From Rubrivirga marina (GTDB lineage Bacteria; Bacteroidota; Rhodothermia; Rhodothermales; Rubricoccaceae): 64,000 bases of DNA. Under the pieces are notes generated by a model, which was not told the origin of the DNA, did no database searches, and saw nothing but the letters and a program-made list of their open reading frames with translations. The position numbers and the translations under genes are program-made. Positions 33,886-42,005 of the stretch are shown piece by piece; the stretch's first letter is position 1, and each line of letters opens with the position of its first letter. The stretch lies in contig NZ_MQWD01000005.1 in assembly GCF_002283365.1 (NCBI RefSeq), positions 1 to 64,000 of the forward strand. Direction: 5' to 3'.

Positions 33886-34751
33886 AGACGACCGAGGCCG
33901 ACTATCCCTCCCGCGCCGTCGAGGCCACGCGCCGCGTGCTCCTCGAGCTCGCGCGCGTGCTCGGCGAGTACGGCGACCACGTCGTCCTCGTCGGAGGGTG
34001 GGTCCCCGAGCTCCTCGCGCCGGGCGCGGGCCACGTCGGCTCCACCGACGTCGACCTCGCGCTCGACCACGTCGCGCTCTCGGACACCGGCTACGCCCGC
34101 CTCCGCGACCTCCTCGACGGCGCGGGCTACCGGAACGACCCCGACCCGGCCCGCCAGTTCGTGTTCTACCGCGACGTCCGCCTCGGCGACGGCGGCACGC
34201 CCAACCCCGTCGTCGTCGAGCTCGACCTCCTCGCGGCTGAGTACGGCGGGACCGGCAAGAACCGACGTTCCCAGGCCGTCCAGGGCACGCGCCCCCGCAA
34301 GGCCCGTGGCGCAGACCTCGCCTTCGAGCGCGACCTCTCGGTCGAGGTCCCCCTGGATGGCGCGCTCCCCGACGGCCGCTTGGCGCGCGCCCACCTCCGC
34401 GTCGCCGGCCCCGTCCCGTTCCTCGTCACGAAGGCCGCCGCGCTCGCTCTCCGCGACAAGCCGAAGGACGCCTACGACGTGTGGTTCCTCCTCCGCCACC
34501 ACCCGGCCGGGCTCGACGGGCTTGCGGCGGCCGTCGCCGCGCACGCGAGCCACGGCCTCGTCCGCGAGGCCCTCGGCCGCCTCGCCGACGCCTTCGCGTC
34601 GGTTGACCACCACGGCCCGGTCGATGTCGCCCGCTTCCGAGGGATGGAGCCCGGCACCGAGGCGTACGACCAAGCCCGCCAGGACGCCCTCCAACGAGTC
34701 GCAGTGCTCCTCGACCGGGTCAACCCCTTCACCGGCGACCCCGAGCTCTGA
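33882..34751 (+). CDS. AbiEii-type nucleotidyltransferase toxin
   Basis: A 289-residue nucleotidyltransferase-fold protein. The active site reads VLVGGWVPELL, then GSTDVDLALDH (the GS...DxD motif with the two Asp that bind metal), and later VVVELDLLAAEY with the third acidic residue. FLVTKAAALALRDKPKDAYDVWFLL matches the helical region of AbiEii/MenA-like toxins, which add nucleotides to tRNA or similar targets. It is intact and directly follows its antitoxin. The next gene starts on its stop codon (TGATG). Confidence 0.78.
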   Translation: MKTTEADYPSRAVEATRRVLLELARVLGEYGDHVVLVGGWVPELLAPGAGHVGSTDVDLALDHVALSDTGYARLRDLLDGAGYRNDPDPARQFVFYRDVRLGDGGTPNPVVVELDLLAAEYGGTGKNRRSQAVQGTRPRKARGADLAFERDLSVEVPLDGALPDGRLARAHLRVAGPVPFLVTKAAALALRDKPKDAYDVWFLLRHHPAGLDGLAAAVAAHASHGLVREALGRLADAFASVDHHGPVDVARFRGMEPGTEAYDQARQDALQRVAVLLDRVNPFTGDPEL

Positions 34752-35119
34752 TGCCGAAGAATCTGGTCCAGCAGTACGGTCCCCTCCTCCCGCACCTTGA
34801 CGACGTCGCCGACCTCTTCTGGTTCTCGGAGCAGGCCTTCGTCGTCGCGGCGGACGAGGGGGGCGCGCAGCCCGAAGACTGGGGGACGATCGAGGGTAGG
34901 GTCGTCCAGCTCCTCATGCTCCACGCACTGAACGCGAGCTACTCCGTCCGCCTCCTCACGGCCTATGCCCAAACGACGGAGGCGTACGCCCTCCTCCGCG
35001 TCCGGCTGGAGCAGGCCATCGTCTTCTCCTACCTCGTCCACGCCGAGCCCGAGAAGGGGACCGTCCCGTACATCGAGGACATCGACCGGTTCGTCCGCCG
35101 GGTCACGGTCGCCCGGTAA
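34751..35119 (+). CDS. Hypothetical helical protein, possibly truncated
   Basis: A 122-residue protein that starts on the toxin stop codon. It has a helical pattern (LLPHLDDVADLFWFSEQAFVVA, VRLLTAYAQTTEAYALLRVRLEQAIVFSYLVHAEPEKG) reminiscent of the N-terminal part of DUF5677-like proteins, which are usually about twice as long. The frame ends in an unusual polar tail (FVRRVTVAR) next to a rearranged region with a PIN fragment, so a C-terminal truncation is likely. Role unknown; it may be a third member of the AbiE-like operon. Confidence 0.5.
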   Translation: MPKNLVQQYGPLLPHLDDVADLFWFSEQAFVVAADEGGAQPEDWGTIEGRVVQLLMLHALNASYSVRLLTAYAQTTEAYALLRVRLEQAIVFSYLVHAEPEKGTVPYIEDIDRFVRRVTVAR

Positions 35120-35220
35120 CCCTGCTTAGCGCGTCGGGACGGGGGCGGGTGGAGTGATCCACCCGCCCCCTCGTGTAGGGGACCCCCCGCCGCGTAGCAA
35201 GAGGCGCTCGGTGCTACTGC

Positions 35221-35233
35221 GACATTTTGCACC
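35221..35233. other. 13-bp truncation-associated sequence, copy 1
   Basis: GACATTTTGCACC, AT-rich against its surroundings, 12 bp beyond the point where the PIN fragment stops matching its family. A near copy (GACATTTTACACG, 56857-56869) lies 17 bp beyond the point where a GrpB fragment breaks off, in the same relative orientation. Possible footprint of one mobile element; no transposase is present. Confidence 0.4.
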
Positions 35234-35244
35234 GATCTGCCCGC

Positions 35245-35337
35245 TACCCTGTACAGCCCGGCCGCCGCGAGCCGGAGCAGGACATCGCGGCTGAACGCGC
35301 CGTAGAGCACGCTGGCGTCGAGGACTGCGATCCGCAC
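35245..35337 (-). pseudogene. 5' fragment of a PIN-domain toxin
   Basis: From a GTG at 35337, one base after the antitoxin stop, the minus strand encodes VRIAVLDASVLYGAFSRDV followed by LLRLAAAGLYRV, the standard first 30 residues of a PIN toxin with its first catalytic Asp. After that the family match ends abruptly and the frame runs on without similarity. The remaining catalytic acids are missing, so the toxin is dead. The break lies 12 bp from the sequence at 35221-35233. Confidence 0.75.
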
Positions 35338-35338
35338 G

Positions 35339-35848
35339 CTACGCCGGTGCCGCCGACGGCGGCCCCTCGGCCCCCGGCATCCGCGGGTCCGCGTCATAGA
35401 AGCCTAGCGCCTGCGCGTCGTCGGTCAAATCCTGTAGCGCCTCGGCCGTCGCCGCTCGCATCCGCTCCCTGTGAGCGAGCACGTCAGCCCGTCGGAGTCG
35501 CCGGTGCGTCCCGACCCGCCGCGCCGGGAGCTCGCCACCGTCGACGAGCTTGACCACGAACGGGCGCGAGACGCCCAAAAGGTCGGCCGCCTCCTGCGTC
35601 GTGAGCTCCTCGGCCACCGTTCGGACCTCGACGGCATGGCCGTCCGCGACCTCCGCCAGCGCCGCCGCCACCACGCGCGCGAGGGCGGGGGGGAGGTCCA
35701 CGGAGTCCCCGTCACCGAACCGAACAGACAGTGTAGACCCCTCGTGCTCGCCGTCCGCTGCTTCGGTGAGCGCTGCCCGGTGGGCGTGGAGGGCGGCGAG
35801 CGCCCGCTGAGGGAGGGAATGGGGGTCGAATACGGTCGGGTCGCTCAT
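35339..35848 (-). CDS. Excisionase-type HTH antitoxin
   Basis: A 169-residue protein with a helix-turn-helix of the excisionase/MerR-like class: LTTQEAADLLGVSRPFVVKLVDGGELPARRVGTHRRLRRADVLAH. The N-terminal part (QRALAALHAHRAALTEAA, VDLPPALARVVAAALAEVADG) matches antitoxins that pair with PIN toxins. The ATG at 35848 is chosen since it begins the conserved part. Its toxin partner downstream is only a fragment. A perfect tandem 9-mer lies 30-47 bp upstream as a likely operator. Confidence 0.75.
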   Translation of the reverse strand: MSDPTVFDPHSLPQRALAALHAHRAALTEAADGEHEGSTLSVRFGDGDSVDLPPALARVVAAALAEVADGHAVEVRTVAEELTTQEAADLLGVSRPFVVKLVDGGELPARRVGTHRRLRRADVLAHRERMRAATAEALQDLTDDAQALGFYDADPRMPGAEGPPSAAPA

Positions 35849-35877
35849 GAGTGGGTCCGGTTCGGAGTGGAGCCAAT

Positions 35878-35895
35878 AAACGAAACAAACGAAAC
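35878..35895. repeat. Tandem 9-mer operator-like repeat
   Basis: Two perfect adjacent copies of AAACGAAAC (35878-35886, 35887-35895) in an AT-rich segment, 30 bp upstream of the antitoxin ATG at 35848. The position suits autoregulation by that antitoxin. Confidence 0.5.
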
Positions 35896-35930
35896 TTGGT
35901 TGTCCCAGCAAACGGCGGCCCCATGAGCGT

Positions 35931-37691
35931 CTACTCAGGAGCGATGCTCGGCTCAGAGGGTGGGGAATGCGAATAGAGATCCGATATTCTTGCGGCGTCA
36001 GCCCGGTGCTGCCGGCGTCTGAGGAACACCAGGTTCCGAGCCTCGCGGATCTCACCGAGTGCTCGGTCGGTCAGCCACGGCGTGTGCTCAGAAAGCGCTC
36101 GGTCGACGGCTTCGGTGGCGAGGTGCCCATCACCAGCGCGCATCATTGTGTCGACCCGGGGTGCGAGGTCGGCGGCGATGCGGTCAGGAAGGAGGGGGAC
36201 TAGGAGCTTCGACGTCTCGCCTGGCTCCACCTTGAGAATCCCCCCGCCGTAACTCCGGCCGACTAGTTCGGCACTGAGTTGGCTCAGAGATGAGAGCATC
36301 CCCAGTGCCAAGGGCAGCCACGGGTCCTCTTCTCTCGTCCGCTCTGGGCCAAAGAGAGAAGGGTGCCGCCCCGCTTCGGGCCAGTCGAGCCGGATGATGT
36401 TGTTGGTGCACGTCGCTCGGGACCGATTCACCACGATCCGCGGCCAGGATGCGGACATGCAGTGCATGAACGCGGGGGGCGTCTCGGTGTGCGGGACGGA
36501 GTACCACGGGTCTCGGATTTGACACTTGTGTGCCCCGTCCACGCCGTTCTGCTCGCCCTCATCGAGGTACGTCTGAAGCGGACTTGGGACGTGGTCGCCC
36601 TTGGCGATGGTGAGGAGGAGCGACCGGGTCTCCCCTGAGAGGTGACTGTCGATGTCGTCGTCAGTCGCGATGAGGCCGGGGAGTTGGGCGAGCTTTCGGA
36701 CAACGGGCTTGAACCACTCGGCGGGAATCTCACGGCGGTCCCGCTCATCGGGCGACATGACGAAGAACCCGTTGTTGCCCGTGACGACCCCAATCCGTGG
36801 CACAGCCACGTCTCGGAGGCGGACGACGCCGTCCGCGTTCGCCAAGTCGTCGTACAGCCGTTCTTGCTCCGGCGACAGGAGGGCGCGCATCCACCCCCCC
36901 ACGTCTCCGCTCGCCGCGAATGGACGTGTGTGCCGGTCGAGGTCCGAGAGAACCGTGGCGAGCGCCTCTGTCCCCTCCACGTCCCCGACCCGGACCTCCT
37001 CGTTTGGGAGGTGAGCCCCGTCCCCACACACGACGACGGCCTCCTCGTCCGTGTGCTCGAAGAGGCGCTCTCGGATCGGGAGAACGTAGACCGTTTTGAA
37101 CAGCCGCGAGAGCTGCTCACGAACGCCAACCGCGTAATCCGTGTGGAGGAACGCCCCCGGCAGAATCATCGCGAGGCGTCCGCCCTCCTCTAGGAAATGC
37201 GCCGAGTAGAGGAGGAAATACGCCCAGTAGCTGGCCCGCCCGGAAACGCTGAGTCCCTGATTGTTGAGGGCCTTGATCGCGACCGCTTTCGCATTTCTCG
37301 GGATGTAGTGGTACCGGATGAAGGGGGGGTTCCCGATCACGGTAGAGAACCGTGCGGTTGGGAAGTCGCAGGGCGTGACCTCCATGAAGTCACTCTCCAC
37401 AAATTGGCTCGGTTCAGCCCCTGCGCGGAGAAGGGGGGGGAGGTACCCCTTCGCACCGGGGTCGACGTCGACCCCGTAGATCTGGCGAGCGGGGACCGTC
37501 GCACCGGCCTCGTCTAGAGCCACCATCGCCGCGTTGAAGAACGCGCACCCCCCGTAGCTCGGGTCGAGCACCGTGTCGTCCGCGCGGCGGACGGCCCACC
37601 GAGCGAGCGCCGTCGCTACGGGGAGCGGCGTGTAGAACGAGCCGAGCTCTCGGCGGCGCTCGGGGGTCATCTCGATCAACGGCTCACTCAT
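35931..37691 (-). CDS. N6-adenine DNA methyltransferase (operon gene 4)
   Basis: A 586-residue class I methyltransferase of the N6-adenine type. It starts with the Eco57I-like entry block LGSFYTPLPVATALARWAV. Motif I is D43-PSYGGCAFF (a variant of DPxxGxG seen in several defence methylases) and motif IV is N121-P-P-F124. A long C-terminal region carries target-recognition-like features. No nuclease motif is seen, so it would act as a modifier or as a DNA-binding sensor. Its ATG at 37691 overlaps the upstream gene stop by 8 bp. It is the last gene of the four-gene minus-strand operon that ends at 35931. Confidence 0.85.
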   Translation of the reverse strand: MSEPLIEMTPERRRELGSFYTPLPVATALARWAVRRADDTVLDPSYGGCAFFNAAMVALDEAGATVPARQIYGVDVDPGAKGYLPPLLRAGAEPSQFVESDFMEVTPCDFPTARFSTVIGNPPFIRYHYIPRNAKAVAIKALNNQGLSVSGRASYWAYFLLYSAHFLEEGGRLAMILPGAFLHTDYAVGVREQLSRLFKTVYVLPIRERLFEHTDEEAVVVCGDGAHLPNEEVRVGDVEGTEALATVLSDLDRHTRPFAASGDVGGWMRALLSPEQERLYDDLANADGVVRLRDVAVPRIGVVTGNNGFFVMSPDERDRREIPAEWFKPVVRKLAQLPGLIATDDDIDSHLSGETRSLLLTIAKGDHVPSPLQTYLDEGEQNGVDGAHKCQIRDPWYSVPHTETPPAFMHCMSASWPRIVVNRSRATCTNNIIRLDWPEAGRHPSLFGPERTREEDPWLPLALGMLSSLSQLSAELVGRSYGGGILKVEPGETSKLLVPLLPDRIAADLAPRVDTMMRAGDGHLATEAVDRALSEHTPWLTDRALGEIREARNLVFLRRRQHRADAARISDLYSHSPPSEPSIAPE

Positions 37692-38460
37692 CACGTTCTC
37701 GCTCCGTGAGGGCCGGGTTGTCCCAGTAGTGGAGCACGCACTCATCCCGCTGGATGGCTTGGAGTGATCGCTCGAGGTACGACCTCAACGCTCCGCCCTC
37801 GCTCCTCTTCACGGCCGCCGTCCACTGCGAGTCGCCGACGAGCTTCTGATGGAGGTCCGGGTAGAAGTTGGACGCGACGATGTCGCACGCCAGCACGAGG
37901 TCGATGGGAGGCGCAGGTAGGCGGGGGATGGAGATCACCCGTGTGAGCCACGGGAACTCGTCATCGCGGGGCTCCCCCCCGAACTGAAGGTGGAACCGCG
38001 GGCCAGGTTGTGAACGCGGCGTGGGGCCGTCCTCGACGTTGGCCCGGTCGTAGTGGCAGCGGTGGATGACCCGGCCCCCGTAGCGAGCCGTCTCGATGGC
38101 GTCGAGGAGAACAGGATCACCTTCGCATGGACTCGCTTCCAGAGCGGCCCTCTCGTGTGGGTGAAGGAACGGTTCGTCGATGTCGGTCCACACCCTGATC
38201 TTCAGGTCCTGCTGGGATGGAAGCGGGTCGTCGCCCTCCCACCGGACATCGCAGTACAAGTCAACCCACACGTCTCGGGCGAGTTCGCCGTAAGGAACGG
38301 GCGCGAACGCGAGGGGCGCCTCGGGGTAGATGACGAACGCGCGCGACGAATACGTCTTCGCCTCCGCCTCCGCGATGACCGCGAGGGCGCCATCGCGAAG
38401 GACGCTCCCCATCGACCGGCGTACCTCTTGGAGTCCCTTCCGGATCTGTGACGGGCTCAT
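37684..38460 (-). CDS. Unknown protein of the double-GHKL operon (gene 3)
   Basis: A 258-residue soluble protein I do not recognise. It has a short coiled N-terminus (SPSQIRKGLQEVRRSMGSVL), mixed alpha/beta blocks (VWVDLYCDVRWEGDDPLPSQQDLKIRVWTDID, FHLQFGGEPRDDEFPWLTRVISIPRLPAPPIDLVLACDIVASNF) and a helical C-terminus. A cluster of Trp, Asp and His residues could form a binding pocket, but no catalytic motif is identifiable. It overlaps the receiver-like gene by 4 bp and the methylase by 8 bp, so it is co-translated with both. Its lack of known family makes it the most informative unknown of the operon. Confidence 0.6.
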   Translation of the reverse strand: MSPSQIRKGLQEVRRSMGSVLRDGALAVIAEAEAKTYSSRAFVIYPEAPLAFAPVPYGELARDVWVDLYCDVRWEGDDPLPSQQDLKIRVWTDIDEPFLHPHERAALEASPCEGDPVLLDAIETARYGGRVIHRCHYDRANVEDGPTPRSQPGPRFHLQFGGEPRDDEFPWLTRVISIPRLPAPPIDLVLACDIVASNFYPDLHQKLVGDSQWTAAVKRSEGGALRSYLERSLQAIQRDECVLHYWDNPALTERERDE

Positions 38461-39563
38461 GCTTGCGTCCCGGAGTCAGCGATGGGATCGGGCAGCGCCG
38501 AGACCTGCTCCAGCATGTCCTGACCCGACGAGTCGAGCAACTCCTCGTCGAACGAGTCGTCGGCGTAGATGGCGCGGTACGAGACGCGGGCGGGGTCCAT
38601 CACGCTCGGACGGGCGTCCGGGTAGTACCGGAGGCTATGGCTGAGCTTCACGGGCTCGTGGAGGACGTAGCACACGGCCTCGGCGCCCTCCGTCCCATCC
38701 CACACGCAGACGGGCGCAGGGAGGGGGGCGTCGTCCTCCCCCAATGCAATGCGGAGATTGGTTCGGACGGGTCCGCGGAGCTCTGCTTCTACGACGAGTT
38801 TCGTGGCGATAGACAGGAGGCGCCCCCGCCACCACCGCCCCTCGTAGGGCGCGAATAGCCCCGCGTATCGCGCGCCTGCAAACACTTTCTGAACACGCTC
38901 GCTCTCGAACGCTTCCCTGGTGATGCCGAGCGAGACCGCAGCGTGGAGCGGCCCGAGAAGCGGCCCGGGGTAGGCGAGGAGCGTGTGACGAATCCATCTC
39001 GCGGCGGGGAACGGCCGCCACTGGGCGGTCCCGACGGGGGGCGATGCCTCCCGGACGGCGTCGATCTCTTCGTCGGTCGCAGCGAGAGCCCACTGGAGAG
39101 CCGCGTTCCGAGACCCCCCGGTCCGATCTCGAAGCGAGGCGTATCCCTCAGCAAGTTCGGCGAGTGTATGGACGACTCTCTCCAGGTCTCGGTTGAACCG
39201 CGCCTTCAGAATTAGGTCGTCCACCACGTGGACGTCGTCGAACCCCTCGGCCGGACGCCCGTACTTCGCCTCGTTCAGGACCGTCCGGCGCGATACGAGT
39301 ACTACGGGGTAGTCGGGGGCCTCCGAACGGATGTGGGCCGCCAACCCGCTCCCGAGGTAGCCCCGTTTGTCTGACAGATCCTGATCGATGAGGTAGAGGT
39401 CGGCTCGGTGCTCCACCATGAACGCGCGGAGCTCGTCGAGGGCTGGCGGATCAATCACACGGCACGAGATCGTGCCACTGCTGCTCAACCTCTCGGCGTA
39501 CCGCGCGGGCTCTCTCTCTTGGTCGTCGATGTAAACGACGTCGACTGGGGACGTTTCGGACAT
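38457..39563 (-). CDS. Receiver-domain-like protein (operon gene 2)
   Basis: A 368-residue protein. The N-terminal 120 residues follow the response-regulator fold: acidic pair D13-D14 in VVYIDDQER, a candidate phospho-acceptor D60 in LYLIDQDLSD, and a Ser at the fourth strand (VVLVSRR). The usual Lys-Pro at the fifth strand is not clear (LILKARF). The C-terminal 240 residues are an unknown helical domain (RWWRGRLLSIATKLVV, TNLRIALGEDDAPLPAPVCVWDG) with no DNA-binding motif. It starts one base after the ATPase stop and overlaps gene 3 by 4 bp, so it is likely the phosphorelay or docking partner of the double-GHKL protein. Confidence 0.7.
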   Translation of the reverse strand: MSETSPVDVVYIDDQEREPARYAERLSSSGTISCRVIDPPALDELRAFMVEHRADLYLIDQDLSDKRGYLGSGLAAHIRSEAPDYPVVLVSRRTVLNEAKYGRPAEGFDDVHVVDDLILKARFNRDLERVVHTLAELAEGYASLRDRTGGSRNAALQWALAATDEEIDAVREASPPVGTAQWRPFPAARWIRHTLLAYPGPLLGPLHAAVSLGITREAFESERVQKVFAGARYAGLFAPYEGRWWRGRLLSIATKLVVEAELRGPVRTNLRIALGEDDAPLPAPVCVWDGTEGAEAVCYVLHEPVKLSHSLRYYPDARPSVMDPARVSYRAIYADDSFDEELLDSSGQDMLEQVSALPDPIADSGTQA

Positions 39564-39564
39564 G

Positions 39565-41901
39565 CTAGGCGAGGGGCAAAGAGACCTGGAGCACCGTCGC
39601 CCATGGGACGGCGCACGGAGGGAGCGACGCGACATCCCGTGGGTCCACGAACGATGCACGCCCCCCGTACTCGGACAGGAGGTCGGCTACGACCATGAGT
39701 CCGAGCCCGGTCCCCGCGCCTAGGACCGGGTCCGGCTCGCTCGTTGAAACGAACGGCTCGAACACCCGCTCCCAGTCCGCCTCTGGGATGCCTGGCCCGG
39801 TGTCGAAAACGTAGAGTCTGAACTCTCCGTCAGAGGCCTCAGCCGAGACGCCGAAGTGCCTCCGTGAGGGGTCGACGTCCCTCAGTGCCTTGAGGGAGTT
39901 TGTATATGCGTTGAGGAGGATGGCTCCGAGCTCGGCCTCGTACAGGGGTGGGGTCCGGAGGCCGCCGGGGACCGCGTTCGTGAACTCGACGGACAGCCTC
40001 TGACGGTAGGCTGAGAACCCGTCCGCCAGATTGCCAACGAACGGGCGGAGCGTGACGCGCCGTCGTCGGTCTTTCGAATTTCGGCCGAGCAAGAACCCGA
40101 GGAGGCCAACCTGCTTCTCTACCAGCTCCTTCCACCCCTCAACGCGACCGACGATAGGCTCGAACGCGACCCGTACGTCTTCGCCGCCGGCTTCGACTGC
40201 CTCCCGGACGTCGGTCGCGATGCTGTCAGCCCCCTCCGTGACGCCCTCGAGCTGGTGCGTCACCACGCTCACCGCCGTTCCCGTCGATGCCAGCACCCGG
40301 AGCATGGCTCGCTCGCTAATCCGGTCCCTAAGCTCGGACTCTGCCGAGTCTCGGACGTCACGGATCTGCGCTCCTAGCGCATCGACTGCCTCCTTGATCT
40401 GGGGGAGCTGCTCGATGACCGTCGAGGGGTCGTCGCCGATCTGGTCCTTCAGCTTCCGGAGAAGACCCTCGGCGTCCTCGGCCTTCACCGCCGCACTCTC
40501 GCGCCGATCCTGGCGGCGGGCCTCCCGCTCAGGGAGGGTCACGCGGGAGTACTGGACGGTCATCCAGTAGATCCCCAGCGACACGAACCCCCGGAGCTCC
40601 TCGAACGCATCGTTTTCAGTCAGCCGTTCGCGGCTCACGTTGACCTCGATGGCGGGCTGGTCGAACCGCGAGATCTCGACGGCCCCGAACAACTGGTTGT
40701 TGCCCGGGACGAGGAGTTCGGGGCGCTCGGATGCGGGGAGACCGGCGGCCTCCTTCATCCCCATGTTCCTCCTCAGGAGCTGGGGGGTCCGGCTCGCCCG
40801 CATCTCGTTCAGGCGGAGCCAGTCGTCTTGGGGGTCTCCGTACGGGAAGACCCGGAAGTCGTCGAGGTAGATCCGCACGCCCCCGACCGACCGACCGATC
40901 CGACGGGCGTCGTTCGAGCCGAAGTTGAACTCGCCGAACAGGTCCCCTTTGTACACGAAGTAGAAGATGACGAACTCGGCCTTGGGGATGCTGGAGAACG
41001 TCCCAGGGTCGGTCTCGTGCGTCAGGTCCTCGCCCGTCTCGCGGATCTTGATCCGGTACCGGGCGCTCCCGTCGGCCTCCACGACGCCTGCCAGCGTGGC
41101 CCATGCCGCCGTGAGGAAGTAGTCGGTGACCTCGCCCTCGTAGTCTGGGAACTCCGGGGCCTCCAGTTTGACTTTGAAGCCGAGCGACTCGGGCGGGCTT
41201 CCCCCCTGGTCGGGCTCGGCTGACCCGTCAGGGTCTTGCTTCGGTTCTGGTCGCACGTCGCCGACGAGCTTGGACCCCGCGAATGGGTTGACCAAGGCGA
41301 CAAGGTCCTTGCGGAGCGCGGCCATGTCGTCCTCCGTCCACCGATCCCGGGTGTCCTCGACGTACACGACGGTCCCGGTCGGGTAGTCGTTCGGGACCGG
41401 GCGGCGGGAGTAGTCGACGTCGATCGTGTCGAGCGACAGCCCGTGCTTGAACCGTCCGGCCCAGTCGAACTCGACGGTCACCTCCTCCCGGTCCCCCTCC
41501 GGCCGCTCGGCGACGGACACTAGCGTGAGCTTGTGCCCGAGCCTCCGGGTCGCGAACCGGCCCACCCCCTTCTCCCCTGTCCTGGGGCGCTTCGCGATGG
41601 GGGAGTAAGGCTCTCTGCGCTTCGCGTCGGTCGCCACCCGCATCCAGTGGTCCCGCACCTGCTCGAACGTCATCCCCGTTCCATTGTCTTGGACGATGAT
41701 TGACCCGTTCGGCTTCGTCACGCCCTCGAGGAGGACTGAGACCTCCGTGGCGTCGGCGTCGTAGGCGTTCTTGATAAGCTCCGAGAGCGCGACGGAGCGA
41801 CGGGCGACGAGCTGCTCGCCCAGTTGGAACAAGAGCCCGGCGTCTACCCCGAATCGAAGGGACCCCTCGGTCGTCTCGGATGTATCGGTGGAGTCGGGCA
41901 T
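39565..41901 (-). CDS. Double-GHKL ATPase/histidine kinase-like protein (operon gene 1)
   Basis: A 778-residue protein with two GHKL ATP sites. The first is Hsp90/MORC-like: N-box E41 and N45 in ELIKNAYDADATEV, G1 box DNGTGM (72-77), G2 GEKGVGRFATRRLG (109-122). A second-half S5-like domain follows (GVRIYLDDFRVFPYGDP near 341-357), then a coiled coil (about 460-530), a DHp-like helix with H549 in VSVVTHQLEG, and a C-terminal kinase-type ATP domain: N-box ILLNAYTNSLKAL, DTGPGI (700-705), FEPF and GAGTGLGL (728-735). No membrane segment. A cytoplasmic sensor that could signal by phosphorylation or by ATP-gated clamping is inferred. It heads the operon and is divergent from an ATPase gene at 42006. 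Confidence 0.85.
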   Translation of the reverse strand: MPDSTDTSETTEGSLRFGVDAGLLFQLGEQLVARRSVALSELIKNAYDADATEVSVLLEGVTKPNGSIIVQDNGTGMTFEQVRDHWMRVATDAKRREPYSPIAKRPRTGEKGVGRFATRRLGHKLTLVSVAERPEGDREEVTVEFDWAGRFKHGLSLDTIDVDYSRRPVPNDYPTGTVVYVEDTRDRWTEDDMAALRKDLVALVNPFAGSKLVGDVRPEPKQDPDGSAEPDQGGSPPESLGFKVKLEAPEFPDYEGEVTDYFLTAAWATLAGVVEADGSARYRIKIRETGEDLTHETDPGTFSSIPKAEFVIFYFVYKGDLFGEFNFGSNDARRIGRSVGGVRIYLDDFRVFPYGDPQDDWLRLNEMRASRTPQLLRRNMGMKEAAGLPASERPELLVPGNNQLFGAVEISRFDQPAIEVNVSRERLTENDAFEELRGFVSLGIYWMTVQYSRVTLPEREARRQDRRESAAVKAEDAEGLLRKLKDQIGDDPSTVIEQLPQIKEAVDALGAQIRDVRDSAESELRDRISERAMLRVLASTGTAVSVVTHQLEGVTEGADSIATDVREAVEAGGEDVRVAFEPIVGRVEGWKELVEKQVGLLGFLLGRNSKDRRRRVTLRPFVGNLADGFSAYRQRLSVEFTNAVPGGLRTPPLYEAELGAILLNAYTNSLKALRDVDPSRRHFGVSAEASDGEFRLYVFDTGPGIPEADWERVFEPFVSTSEPDPVLGAGTGLGLMVVADLLSEYGGRASFVDPRDVASLPPCAVPWATVLQVSLPLA

Positions 41902-42005
41902 CGAGGGCGGTGCCAGAGCCAGTGGCCGCGGGCGTAGAAGGACGGGAGGCACACAGAGGAACGCTGCTTTCGTAATATAGCGCAGCGCACAACCTCGCAG
42001 CAGTC

